Assembly (NCBI GenBank): GCA_015058875.1
Contig: SVBN01000001.1
Coordinates: 61,323 to 125,322, forward strand
Direction: 5' to 3'
DNA length: 64,000 bases
Source: Erysipelotrichaceae bacterium
Lineage (GTDB): Bacteria; Bacillota_I; Bacilli_A; Erysipelotrichales; Erysipelotrichaceae
Both the position numbers and the translations under genes were made by a program. Below, piece after piece: positions 46,454 through 55,299 of the stretch (the stretch's first letter is position 1; the number at the start of each line of letters is the position of its first letter). The notes under the pieces are model-generated. The model saw nothing but the letters and a program-made list of their open reading frames with translations, did not search any database and was not told where the DNA came from.

Positions 46454-49039
46454 ATTCTGACTTTCCTCCTTTTTTCCGATATATTGATAGTCTCTGTCTT
46501 CAATGGCTTTTCTGATCAGTTCTTCATCCACATCTCTGCTCAATGTGATCACTGCCATTCCGGCCGTATGGTCCGCGCTTGCGGATTCAATTCCGTCAAT
46601 GCCTTCCAATGCTTTCTTTACCGTCGCCTCGCAGTGTTCACACATCATGCCTTCAATGCGCAGTGTTTCCTCACGCAGGTTCTGCGGTGCAGGAATCTCC
46701 GGTTCTGTTTCTTCCGCTGCCGGTTCTGTTTTCACATCCTCGGGAAGCGCCCGCTTTTTCAGCGGCCTGTCCTTGGCGGTGCTGTGCATGTCGAAGAGAT
46801 TCAGACGCAGTGCGTTGGATACGACTGTCACGGACGACAGGCTCATGGCTGCTGCGCCGACCATCGGATTCATCTTATATGTAAATAATCCTGCGGCCAG
46901 GGGAATGCAGATCAGATTGTAGAAGAAAGCCCAGAAGAGATTTTCATGGATATTTTTTACTGTCTGGCGTGAGAGCCGGATTGCGGCCGGCACGTCAGAC
47001 AGCCGTGATTTCATCAGAACGATATCCGCTGCATCGATTGCGACATCGGTTCCGGCGCCGATCGCGATGCCGGTATCCGCTCTGGTCAGGGCCGGTGCAT
47101 CATTGATGCCGTCGCCGACCATTGCGGTTTTGCCACGCTTCTGAAGTTCGCGGATCACCGCTTCCTTCCCGTCCGGCAGTACGCCGGCAATGACTCTGTC
47201 CACGCCTGCCTGTGCACCGATCGCTTTCGCTGTGCGCTCATTGTCGCCGGTAAGCATAACGACTTCAATGCCCATATTCTGAAGTTCCCGTACTGCCGCA
47301 GGGGAATCTTCCTTGATCACATCCGCAACCGCAATCATGCCGAGCAGCCGGTTATCTTCCGTAAACAGCAGCGGCGTCTTTCCCTGGGAGGCAAGCAGTT
47401 CTGCCTGTTCTTTCATCGCATCGGATACATGGCATACGGAGCTGATGTATTTCATACTGCCGCCCTGCAGCACATGCGATTCATATTCCGCTTTCAGACC
47501 GTTTCCGGGAAGCGCCGCAAAGTTCTGCACCTCCGCGGCCTGCAGACCGTCATTCTCTGCCTTCAGCACAATCGCCTTTGCAAGGGGATGTTCCGACTTT
47601 GCCTCAAGCGCATACGCTTTCCGCATCAGGTCCTCTTCCGTGATTCCTTCCGCAGGTACAATATCCGTTACCTTCGGTTCACCGCTGGTGATTGTTCCGG
47701 TCTTGTCCAGTGCCACTATCTGCACTTCTCCTGCTGTTTCCAGTGATTCGGACGTCTTGAACAGCACGCCGTTCTTTGCGGCCAGACCGTTGCCGACCAT
47801 GATCGCGACCGGCGTTGCCAGACCGAGCGCACACGGGCAGGAGATGACCATGACCGTAATGCCGCGCTCCAGCGCCTGGGCCAGGGTTGCGCCGGCAATC
47901 AGCCATCCGGCGGTTGTCAGTACGGATACGCCGATGACAAACGGGACAAAGTAACCGGCAATAATATCCGCCTTGCGGGCAATCGGCGCCTTGGTGGCAG
48001 CCGCGTCGCTCACCATCTGGATGATCTGGGAAAGGGTGGTATCTTCACCGACCCTGGTTGCCTGACAGCGGATGAAGCCGGATTGATTGACCGTGGCGGC
48101 ACTGACCGTATCGCCTTCCGCTTTGTCCACCGGTACCGATTCACCGGTCAGCGCGGATTCATTGACCGCACTGTTTCCTTCCAGGATAATGCCGTCCACC
48201 GGAATGCTTTCGCCGGGTCTGACAACAAAGATATCTCCGGATACCACTTCATCGATATCCACTTCCGTTTCCGTACCGTTCCGGATGACATTGGCCTTCT
48301 TCGGCGCCAGCCGCATCAGTCCCTTCAGGGCGTCGGTTGTCTTTCCCTTGGATCTTGCCTCCAGCATCTTTCCGACTGTGATCAGTGCCGGAATCATTGC
48401 GGCGGATTCGTAATACAGCTCATTTGAATAAACCTGCATCACTTCTTCCGGCGACGCCCCGGCAGTGACCATTCCTGTTATCTTATAGAAGACAAATGTG
48501 CTCCAGGCAAACGCCACGGAGGACCCCAGCGCTACCAGCGTATCCATATTCGGCGAACCCGACAGCAGGGATTTAAATCCGCTGGTGAAGAATTTCTGGT
48601 TCACCAGCAGGATCACAATCGTCAGCAGCAATTGCGTCAGTGCAAGCGCTTCATGGTTGTGATGAAAGAATGCGGGAAGCGGCAGGCCGAGCATGTGATG
48701 TCCCATTGTGATATACATCAATGCCAGCAGGAAGCCGACCGACCAGATCAGCCGCTTTTTCAGCTTCGGCGTCTCCCTGTCCTTCAGCGCATCTTCCTCC
48801 GCCGCAAGCTTTGCGGATGCGCTCATGGAGGATTTCTCTTCTCCCTTTTTTGACGCGCCGTATCCGGCATTTTCCACGGCACGGATAATCTCATTGGCGG
48901 AAGCTGTCCCTTCCACACCCATGGAGTTTGTCAGCAGGCTGACGCTGCAGGATGTAACTCCCGGGACTTTGGATACCGCTTTTTCCACACGGGCCTGGCA
49001 TGCCGCACAGCTCATGCCCGTCACAACATATTGTTCCAT
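46244..49039 (-). CDS. copA: copper-translocating P1B-type ATPase with N-terminal HMA and two C-terminal HMA domains
   Basis: N-terminal [43 protein letters not shown]-terminal [15 protein letters not shown] and [15 protein letters not shown]. Confidence 0.95.
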   Translation of the reverse strand: MEQYVVTGMSCAACQARVEKAVSKVPGVTSCSVSLLTNSMGVEGTASANEIIRAVENAGYGASKKGEEKSSMSASAKLAAEEDALKDRETPKLKKRLIWSVGFLLALMYITMGHHMLGLPLPAFFHHNHEALALTQLLLTIVILLVNQKFFTSGFKSLLSGSPNMDTLVALGSSVAFAWSTFVFYKITGMVTAGASPEEVMQVYSNELYYESAAMIPALITVGKMLEARSKGKTTDALKGLMRLAPKKANVIRNGTETEVDIDEVVSGDIFVVRPGESIPVDGIILEGNSAVNESALTGESVPVDKAEGDTVSAATVNQSGFIRCQATRVGEDTTLSQIIQMVSDAAATKAPIARKADIIAGYFVPFVIGVSVLTTAGWLIAGATLAQALERGITVMVISCPCALGLATPVAIMVGNGLAAKNGVLFKTSESLETAGEVQIVALDKTGTITSGEPKVTDIVPAEGITEEDLMRKAYALEAKSEHPLAKAIVLKAENDGLQAAEVQNFAALPGNGLKAEYESHVLQGGSMKYISSVCHVSDAMKEQAELLASQGKTPLLFTEDNRLLGMIAVADVIKEDSPAAVRELQNMGIEVVMLTGDNERTAKAIGAQAGVDRVIAGVLPDGKEAVIRELQKRGKTAMVGDGINDAPALTRADTGIAIGAGTDVAIDAADIVLMKSRLSDVPAAIRLSRQTVKNIHENLFWAFFYNLICIPLAAGLFTYKMNPMVGAAAMSLSSVTVVSNALRLNLFDMHSTAKDRPLKKRALPEDVKTEPAAEETEPEIPAPQNLREETLRIEGMMCEHCEATVKKALEGIDGIESASADHTAGMAVITLSRDVDEELIRKAIEDRDYQYIGKKEESQNMEKTLKVEGMMCVHCEATVKKALEAIDGVESAAVSHEKGEAVVTLTKDVADSVLKEAVEAKDYKVTSVA

Positions 49040-49053
49040 AGCTGTTATTCCTC

Positions 49054-49383
49054 TTATTTCATCAGTTTCTGAAGAACCTTTACAAGTTCATCGATTGTTT
49101 CTTCGTTTCCTTCACGGATATCTTCCGCAACGCAGGAGCGGATATGCGCTGCCAGCAATTCTTTATTAAAGCTGTTCAGCGCGCTGGTAACTGCGGAAAC
49201 CTGGATCAGAATATCCGGGCAGTACAGATCGGACTCAACCATCTTTTCAATGCCGCGGATCTGTCCTTCCGCCTTCTTCAGTCTTGCCAGAAGCTTCTTC
49301 TTTTCATCTTCACTTCTTTCTTTATGTCTTCCCGAACATGCGGGACATGCGTTCTTCTCATCGCTCATAGGATACCCCTGCAC
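49054..49383 (-). CDS. csoR: CsoR-family copper-sensing repressor
   Basis: [54 protein letters not shown]. Confidence 0.93.
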   Translation of the reverse strand: MQGYPMSDEKNACPACSGRHKERSEDEKKKLLARLKKAEGQIRGIEKMVESDLYCPDILIQVSAVTSALNSFNKELLAAHIRSCVAEDIREGNEETIDELVKVLQKLMK

Positions 49384-49391
49384 AGGTATAC

Positions 49392-49410
49392 TATACCCCC
49401 TGGGGGTATA
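49392..49410. promoter_or_regulatory. CsoR operator
   Basis: Perfect palindrome TATACCCCC-T-GGGGGTATA upstream of csoR-copA. Confidence 0.88.
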
Positions 49411-49466
49411 CTGTCAACACTCATGTGCAGTCTTTTTCCGGTCGGAAAAATATTTTTCAAAATGTG

Positions 49467-49518
49467 TTGACGACAAAGTTAGTCTATGCTAATATCTAGT
49501 CAGTTAGAGAAATCTAAC
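49467..49518 (+). promoter_or_regulatory. promoter with double GTTAG-N6-CTAAC operator (sRNA copy)
   Basis: TTGACG-17-TAATAT; GTTAGTCTATGCTAAT and GTTAGAGAAATCTAAC. Confidence 0.82.
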
Positions 49519-49716
49519 TTCTGAAAATGCATCACACAGACGCAGAAATCTCCTTCACAGGCTCCATCACTCCTGATATGTTCTCCCCTGCGTCTGATGT
49601 CCCCTTCCCGGATAATCTGATGTGCATTTGAAGAAAAGGTTTACAGTGTCCAGGCTGAAGGCATGCGGCAGGGACGGAAAATAAGACCGCTTACCACGGT
49701 CCTTTTTTCTTTTTAT
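49502..49716 (+). ncRNA. candidate C-rich regulatory sRNA
   Basis: Own promoter and terminator, CAGACGCAG/CTGCGTCTG and AAATGCA/TGCATTT stems, unpaired CTCCTT/TCTCCCC loops, no SD-preceded ORF. Confidence 0.65.
49683..49716 (+). terminator. terminator of candidate sRNA
   Basis: GACCG-CTTACCA-CGGTC followed by CTTTTTTCTTTTT. Confidence 0.78.
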
Positions 49717-49756
49717 CCCCTGTGATAAACAGCTTCGGAATCGCATTAAAACATCA

Positions 49757-49809
49757 TTGACAAATCAGTTAGTCGAAGCTAACATAATATCAGGTTAGCT
49801 GTGTCTAAC
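49757..49809 (+). promoter_or_regulatory. promoter with double GTTAG-N6-CTAAC operator (DUF3793-flavodoxin copy)
   Basis: TTGACA-17-TAACAT; GTTAGTCGAAGCTAAC and GTTAGCTGTGTCTAAC. Confidence 0.85.
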
Positions 49810-49823
49810 TAAGAGGTTGAAGA

Positions 49824-50381
49824 ATGCCCGATGCAACTGTCGTACAGTATTGTGCCCCTACCCTTGCCGGAATCAAGACCGGCAGTCTGTTCTCCTATGC
49901 GTGTCCGCCGGGAGCTTCTGCCGCAGACGAGGTTAAACAGCTTGATGCAAAACTCTCCGCAAAAGGACTCAGAGCCATCGGGCTTGGCTTTAAAAGGAAA
50001 CGCCTTCTGGTTTATGTATTCCGGCCGGATGATCTGAAGCGCGATCTCAGCTCGCCGGAAATCCATCAGCTGATGGAAAGCCTCGGATACCAGCCGGAAC
50101 ATCCCGGTCAGTGTCTGAAGCGTCTGATTCACCGGCTGAGCGATGACGATTCTTTCCCGCATGAGATCGGCGTCTTTCTCGGATATCCGCCGGAGGATGT
50201 GATCGGATTCATCGAGAACCATGCAACCAACGCCCTTTATACAGGTGCCTGGAAAGTCTACGGAAATGTGGAACAGGCAAAACGGACTTTTGAAAAATAC
50301 CGGATCTGCACGGATGTCATGAATGACAGAATACGCAGAGGAAACAGTCTGGAACAGCTGACGGCAGCTGTCAGAAAATAG
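49824..50381 (+). CDS. DUF3793 family protein
   Basis: CAPTLAGIKTGSLF...FPHEIGVFLGYPPEDVIGFIENH...GAWKVYGNVEQAKRTFEKYRICT. Confidence 0.85.
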   Translation: MPDATVVQYCAPTLAGIKTGSLFSYACPPGASAADEVKQLDAKLSAKGLRAIGLGFKRKRLLVYVFRPDDLKRDLSSPEIHQLMESLGYQPEHPGQCLKRLIHRLSDDDSFPHEIGVFLGYPPEDVIGFIENHATNALYTGAWKVYGNVEQAKRTFEKYRICTDVMNDRIRRGNSLEQLTAAVRK

Positions 50382-50399
50382 AAAAGAGGAAAACATATT

Positions 50400-50807
50400 A
50401 TGAGCAAAGCAGCAGTTATTTACTGGAGCGCAACCGGCAACACACAGGCTATGGCCGAAGCAGTCGCAAGAGGTGCAGGCGCAGACCTGTTCTCTGTATC
50501 CGAATTTGATGCATCTTCCATCGATTCCTATGATGCATTCGCACTGGGATGCCCGGCAATGGGTGCGGAAGAACTGGAGGAAGGCGAATTCCAGCCGTTC
50601 TTCGACACCGCAGCGCCGCAGCTTGCCGGTAAGAAAGTCGTTCTGTTCGGATCCTACGGCTGGGGTGACGGCCAGTGGATGCGCACATGGGAAGAAAACT
50701 GTGCGGCATACGGAATCACACTGGCAGCGGAAAGCGTCATTGCCAACAATTATCCGGATGATGATGCAATTGCGGCATGCGAAGCACTCGGCGCAGCAAT
50801 TGCCTGA
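50400..50807 (+). CDS. flavodoxin
   Basis: VIYWSATGNTQAMAEAVARGA...LFGSYGWGDGQWM. Confidence 0.93.
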   Translation: MSKAAVIYWSATGNTQAMAEAVARGAGADLFSVSEFDASSIDSYDAFALGCPAMGAEELEEGEFQPFFDTAAPQLAGKKVVLFGSYGWGDGQWMRTWEENCAAYGITLAAESVIANNYPDDDAIAACEALGAAIA

Positions 50808-50829
50808 TTATTTCATACCCTTCTTTTTC

Positions 50830-50852
50830 GGGCGGAGTGATCCGCCCCTTTT
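50830..50852 (+). terminator. terminator after flavodoxin
   Basis: GGGCGGA-GTGA-TCCGCCC-CTTTTC. Confidence 0.88.
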
Positions 50853-50888
50853 CTTTCGTGCTATGATGTTTTCCGGAGGATATGACAT

Positions 50889-51338
50889 ATGAAACTTGCG
50901 GAAGCATTGCAGGAGCGGGCCGATCTGAACCGGAAGATCGACCAGCTGAAATACCGTATGGAAACAAACGCACTGGTCCAGGAAGGAGAATCCCCTTCCG
51001 AAGATCCGTATGAGCTGAAGAAGGAACTGGATGAGGCGGCTGCACGTCTGGAGGAGCTGATCACATCCATCAATCTGACCAACGCGAAAACCGTGACGGA
51101 AGGAAAGACACTGACCGCATGGATCTCGCACCGCGATGTGCTGACGCGTCAGATTGCGGTCTACAATGATCTGATTGACGCGGCATCACGCACCGCCCAG
51201 CGGGCAACCCGTTCCGAGATCCGGATTCTCAGCGCCGTGGACGTCAAACAGCTGAGGAAGGAAACCGACGCCCTTTCGGCAGAGCTGCGCCGCACGGATG
51301 CGCTGATCCAGGCAGCCAACTGGACGATTGATCTGTAA
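50889..51338 (+). CDS. DIP1984-like family protein
   Basis: MKLAEALQERADLNRKIDQLKYRMETNALVQEGE. Confidence 0.75.
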   Translation: MKLAEALQERADLNRKIDQLKYRMETNALVQEGESPSEDPYELKKELDEAAARLEELITSINLTNAKTVTEGKTLTAWISHRDVLTRQIAVYNDLIDAASRTAQRATRSEIRILSAVDVKQLRKETDALSAELRRTDALIQAANWTIDL

Positions 51339-51349
51339 TCAATTGATGT

Positions 51350-51555
51350 TAAGCTGTCCGGAGCGGGTATGATCTCCCGCGGCAGAGAATGTGCCGCACT
51401 CATGAGGAACCGGAGGGCAGGTTCATTTCCTTTCAATGTTTTGCCCCGACAATGCACAACTGCACTGTTATCAGTCATGTTTACTACCGAATACCGGCCG
51501 GACAGCCAGGGCGGGTACGGGGACTTTTGCCGCGGAATGCGGCTTTTTCTTTTCA
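51350..51555 (+). ncRNA. candidate structured leader/ncRNA before radical SAM gene
   Basis: 9-bp closing pair GCTGTCCGG (51352-51360)/CCGGACAGC, hairpins GCGGG..CCCGC and GCGGCA..TGCCGC inside, then CCGCGGAATGCGG-CTTTTTCTTTT. Confidence 0.45.
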
Positions 51556-51597
51556 ATTCCTTTTCCATGAAAGATAATAATCACAGAAGGTACGAAC

Positions 51598-52692
51598 ATG
51601 AAAGAACTGTCAGTATTGATGAAGCCTGCCTCTTCGCTGTGCAATCTGCGGTGCCGCTACTGCTTTTATGCGGATGTCAGCGAAAACAGGGAACAGGCAA
51701 GCCTCGGCGTGATGAAAGATGAGACAATTGATAGTGTTGCTTCACGGATCAGGGAGGCGCTGGAGGAAAACGGAACAGCCAATATCTCTTTTCAGGGCGG
51801 AGAGCCGACGGTCTCCGGACTGGAATGGTTCCGGAAATTTGCCGCAGCCATGGACCGTTATCCGGATATCCGCGTGAACTGGTCGATGCAGACAAACGCC
51901 ACATTGCTGGATGAAGCATTCTGTGCGTTTCTCGCGGAGCGTAAATTCCTGGTCGGCGTGAGTCTGGACGGATATCAGGCCAACCATGACCATTTCCGCT
52001 ATGATGCAAAAAACAAGGGCGCTTTCTACCGGGTGCTTCACGGAATTGATCTGCTGAAAAAGGCAGGCGTGGATTACAACATCCTGACGGTAGTGACTTC
52101 TGATCTTTCCAGACATGCGAAAGCGCTGTATCAGTTCTATGTCCAGCATCACTTTGAATATGTGCAGCTGATCCCCTGCCTGCCCGGACTCGACGGCGAA
52201 TGGGACGGTCTGGCCATCCGGCCGGAAGAATACGAAGTCTTCTATAAGGAATTCTTTGCCTGCTGGGCGGAGGGCTTTGCCAAAGGCGTCAGCCTCAGCG
52301 TGAATCTGTTTGAGAACCTTGCCGGCATGCTGAGGGGATATCCCCCCTATCAGTGCGGCATGCTGGGCAGATGCGTCGTGCAGTATGTGATTGAAGGCGA
52401 CGGCACCGTATATCCGTGCGATTTCTACTGTCTGGATGAATACTGTCTCGGCAATCTGAAGGATCTCGGCTTTGAGGAAATGAAGCAGACACAGCACGCC
52501 CGTGACTTCCTTTCCGGCAGTGACTGCCGTAAAACGCCGTGCGAAACCTGCCGTTATGTCCGGATGTGCAGCGGCGGCTGCCGCAGGCAGAATATTTGCT
52601 ATCTGAAGGATGATTACTGCGCCTATCAGAAGGTTCTGGATGAGATCCTGCCGGTGCTGGACCGGATTCTCAGACAATATCAGGAAAAATAA
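51598..52692 (+). CDS. radical SAM/SPASM protein, anaerobic sulfatase-maturase-like
   Basis: CNLRCRYCFY; C-terminal CGMLGRC..YPCDFYCLDEY and CRYVRMCSGGCRR. Confidence 0.88.
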   Translation: MKELSVLMKPASSLCNLRCRYCFYADVSENREQASLGVMKDETIDSVASRIREALEENGTANISFQGGEPTVSGLEWFRKFAAAMDRYPDIRVNWSMQTNATLLDEAFCAFLAERKFLVGVSLDGYQANHDHFRYDAKNKGAFYRVLHGIDLLKKAGVDYNILTVVTSDLSRHAKALYQFYVQHHFEYVQLIPCLPGLDGEWDGLAIRPEEYEVFYKEFFACWAEGFAKGVSLSVNLFENLAGMLRGYPPYQCGMLGRCVVQYVIEGDGTVYPCDFYCLDEYCLGNLKDLGFEEMKQTQHARDFLSGSDCRKTPCETCRYVRMCSGGCRRQNICYLKDDYCAYQKVLDEILPVLDRILRQYQEK

Positions 52693-52770
52693 TGCAGATG
52701 CGTGAGCATCTGTATTGATTATTGATTTATATTGCATAAAATATAATTGTAAAAAATATTTTGGAGGTAT

Positions 52771-53319
52771 TTGAAAATGAATTTCTATGATTATTCCATT
52801 CTGACACCGAAGAACGAAGAAGTATCCATGAAGGATTTTGAAGGAAAGGTTGTTCTCGTTGTCAACACAGCTACCGGCTGCGGATTCACTCCCCAGTACG
52901 AAGATATCGAAAGCATCTACGAAAAATATCACGATCAGGGACTGGAAATCGTCGATGTCCCCTGCAATCAGTTTGCCGGCCAGACACCGGGCACAGATGA
53001 AGAAATCCATGAATTCTGCACGCTGCGCTACAACACAAAGTTCCCGCAGATGAAGAAGACCGATGTCAACGGCGAAAACGCCGCTCCGCTGTTCACCTAT
53101 CTGAAAAGCCAGAAAGGCTTTGAAGGATTCGGCCGCGGTCCGAAGGCGCTGGCAATGAGCGCCATGCTGAAGAAGCTTGACAAAAACTACAAGACAAACC
53201 CGGACATCAAGTGGAACTTCACAAAGTTCGTTGTTGACCGTCAGGGCAATGTCGTCGCAAGATTTGAACCGACCGCTTCCATGAAGGATGTCGAAGCCTG
53301 CGTTGCTTCCCTGATTTAA
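52771..53319 (+). CDS. glutathione peroxidase family protein
   Basis: VNTATGCGFTPQYEDIESIYEKY, VPCNQFAGQTPGTDEEI, WNFTKFVVDRQG. Confidence 0.92.
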   Translation: MKMNFYDYSILTPKNEEVSMKDFEGKVVLVVNTATGCGFTPQYEDIESIYEKYHDQGLEIVDVPCNQFAGQTPGTDEEIHEFCTLRYNTKFPQMKKTDVNGENAAPLFTYLKSQKGFEGFGRGPKALAMSAMLKKLDKNYKTNPDIKWNFTKFVVDRQGNVVARFEPTASMKDVEACVASLI

Positions 53320-53328
53320 GGTGAAATC

Positions 53329-54207
53329 ATGAGATACGATATCGCGATTATCGGAACCGGCCCTGCCGGTCTGGAAGCTGCCATCACTTCCAAGGTCCGC
53401 AACAAGAATATTATCCTGATCGGATCAAAGGATCTCTCCCGCAAGATGCAGGTTGTCGAGCATCCGATTCTGAACTACCTCGGACTGCCTTCCGTTACCG
53501 GCAAGGAAATGGCTGCCGCATTCACACGCCAGCTGGAAGAGCTCGGCATTGAAATTACGGAAGAAAAGATCACCATGGTTTATGCTATGGGCGATTTCTT
53601 CGGCCTGCAGACATCCGCCAATGACATTATTGAAGCGGACGCCGTCATCCTTGCGACCGGCGTGACCGCTGGAAAGCCGTATGCCGGAGAAGAACAGTTC
53701 CTCGGCAGAGGCGTAAGCTATTGCGCAACGTGCGACGCCCCGCTTTACCGCGGCAAAGTCGTCGCCTGCATCGGCGGCGGTGCTTCCGAGGAAGAGGAAG
53801 CGGAATTCCTCGGCGAAGTATGCGAAAAGGTCTATTACTTCCCGCAGTACAAGGGAGACGTTTCCTTCCGTGGGGAAAACATTGAAGTCATCCGTGAAAA
53901 GCCGGTGGAAATCAAAGGCGGCATGAAGGCGGAAACACTCGTCACCGATCAGAACAGCTACGATGTGAACTGCACATTCATCCTCAGGGAAAGCCAGTTC
54001 CCCGGACAGCTGGTACCGGGTCTTGCTGTCGAAGGCAACGCCGTAAAAGTTGACCTTCAGATGTGCACCAACCTGCCGGGAATGTTTGCGGCGGGCGACA
54101 TTGCCGGTCAGCCCTATCAGTACATCAAATCCGCAGGACAGGGAAATGTTGCGGCATTATCCGCAGTGTCATACATTGACAGAAAGAAGCGGGAAGCCGG
54201 AAACTGA
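53329..54207 (+). CDS. thioredoxin reductase-like NAD(P)/FAD oxidoreductase
   Basis: IIGTGPAGLEAAI, GVSYCATCDAPLYRGK, MFAAGDIAG. Confidence 0.9.
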   Translation: MRYDIAIIGTGPAGLEAAITSKVRNKNIILIGSKDLSRKMQVVEHPILNYLGLPSVTGKEMAAAFTRQLEELGIEITEEKITMVYAMGDFFGLQTSANDIIEADAVILATGVTAGKPYAGEEQFLGRGVSYCATCDAPLYRGKVVACIGGGASEEEEAEFLGEVCEKVYYFPQYKGDVSFRGENIEVIREKPVEIKGGMKAETLVTDQNSYDVNCTFILRESQFPGQLVPGLAVEGNAVKVDLQMCTNLPGMFAAGDIAGQPYQYIKSAGQGNVAALSAVSYIDRKKREAGN

Positions 54208-54209
54208 GC

Positions 54210-54632
54210 ATGTCTGATCCGGCGTTGAAGCTTGAAAACCAGCTCTGCTTTCCCCTGTATGCGGCCGCAAGAAAGGTAACAGCGCTCTACACGCCGCTGC
54301 TGAAACCGCTCGGTCTGACCTACACGCAGTATCTGGTAATGATGGTGCTGTGGGAACAGGACGGGCTCCGGATCGGTGAGATCGGTGAAAGGCTCTGCCT
54401 TGATACCGGGACCCTGACGCCCCTGCTCAAGAAAATGGAACAGGAAGATCTGCTGAGCAGAACCCGTTCCGCCGAGGATGAGCGGGCAGTCATCATCCGG
54501 CTGAGCAAAAAAGGAAAGGCGCTCGAAGAAAAAGCCGCCCATATTCCGGCGGCTGTCGGCAGCTGTATCCCGCTGGCACCGGAAAAGGCGCTCCAGCTGT
54601 ATGCCCTTCTGCATGAAATCCTGAATCAGTAA
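54210..54632 (+). CDS. MarR/OhrR-family regulator
   Basis: LGLTYTQYLVMMVLWEQDGLRIGEIGERLCLDTGTLTPLLKKMEQEDLLSRTRSAEDERAV. Confidence 0.9.
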   Translation: MSDPALKLENQLCFPLYAAARKVTALYTPLLKPLGLTYTQYLVMMVLWEQDGLRIGEIGERLCLDTGTLTPLLKKMEQEDLLSRTRSAEDERAVIIRLSKKGKALEEKAAHIPAAVGSCIPLAPEKALQLYALLHEILNQ

Positions 54633-54639
54633 AATGTCA

Positions 54640-54666
54640 AAGGCGCGGAATGACCGCGCCTTTTGC
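54640..54666. terminator. terminator between MarR and mntP genes
   Basis: AGGCGCGG-AATGA-CCGCGCC-TTTT. Confidence 0.85.
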
Positions 54667-54671
54667 TTTGC

Positions 54672-55250
54672 TCAGAAAAATGAAGTAATAAAGATTTCCA
54701 GACCGATGCCGATCAGGATCACGCCGCCGAGCACGGAAGCTTTTCCGGCCAGCTTCATGCCGAACTTTTTCCCGATCGATACGCCGGCCATACAGATGAT
54801 AAATGTGACGCAGGCAATGATCAGGGATGCGATCAGCGCCATGGTGACGTTGTAATCGGCAATCGTGAACCCCACCGACAGTGCATCAATCGAAGTCGCA
54901 ACGCCCTGCACCATCAGCTCCCCTGCCTTCAGGCCGCCCGATTCATAAGACTCATCCTTTGCACGGATGCCCTCATAAATCATATTCCCGCCGATATACA
55001 CCAGCAGGATCAGGGCGATCCACGGGATCAGGCGTTCAAACCAGCGGAACATTGTCACAACCGTATGGACGCAGATCCATCCGGTCATCGGCATCAGTGC
55101 CTGGAAAAACGCAAATGTTCCGGCAATGCCGAGCGTCTTTTTCCGGCTCATATACGGCTCATTCAGCCCGTTGGCCATCGATACGCTGAACGCATCCATT
55201 GCCAGGCCCACGCCAAGCAGGATGCTGTTGAATACAAACAAAAAATTCAT
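54672..55250 (-). CDS. mntP: MntP-family manganese efflux pump
   Basis: LLGVGLAMDAFSVSMANGL...GVATSIDALSVGFTI. Confidence 0.88.
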   Translation of the reverse strand: MNFLFVFNSILLGVGLAMDAFSVSMANGLNEPYMSRKKTLGIAGTFAFFQALMPMTGWICVHTVVTMFRWFERLIPWIALILLVYIGGNMIYEGIRAKDESYESGGLKAGELMVQGVATSIDALSVGFTIADYNVTMALIASLIIACVTFIICMAGVSIGKKFGMKLAGKASVLGGVILIGIGLEIFITSFF

Positions 55251-55299
55251 TCCATCACTCCCGGACAAAAAAGAGTCCCTGCCTTGCGGCAGAAACACA

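Noticed and set aside
49809-50396. 195-aa minus-strand ORF opposite DUF3793
   Set aside because: Plus-strand DUF3793 has promoter, SD and recognisable motifs; the antisense frame does not
51742-53010. 422-aa minus-strand ORF opposite radical SAM and GPx genes
   Set aside because: Antisense shadow spanning two well-supported genes
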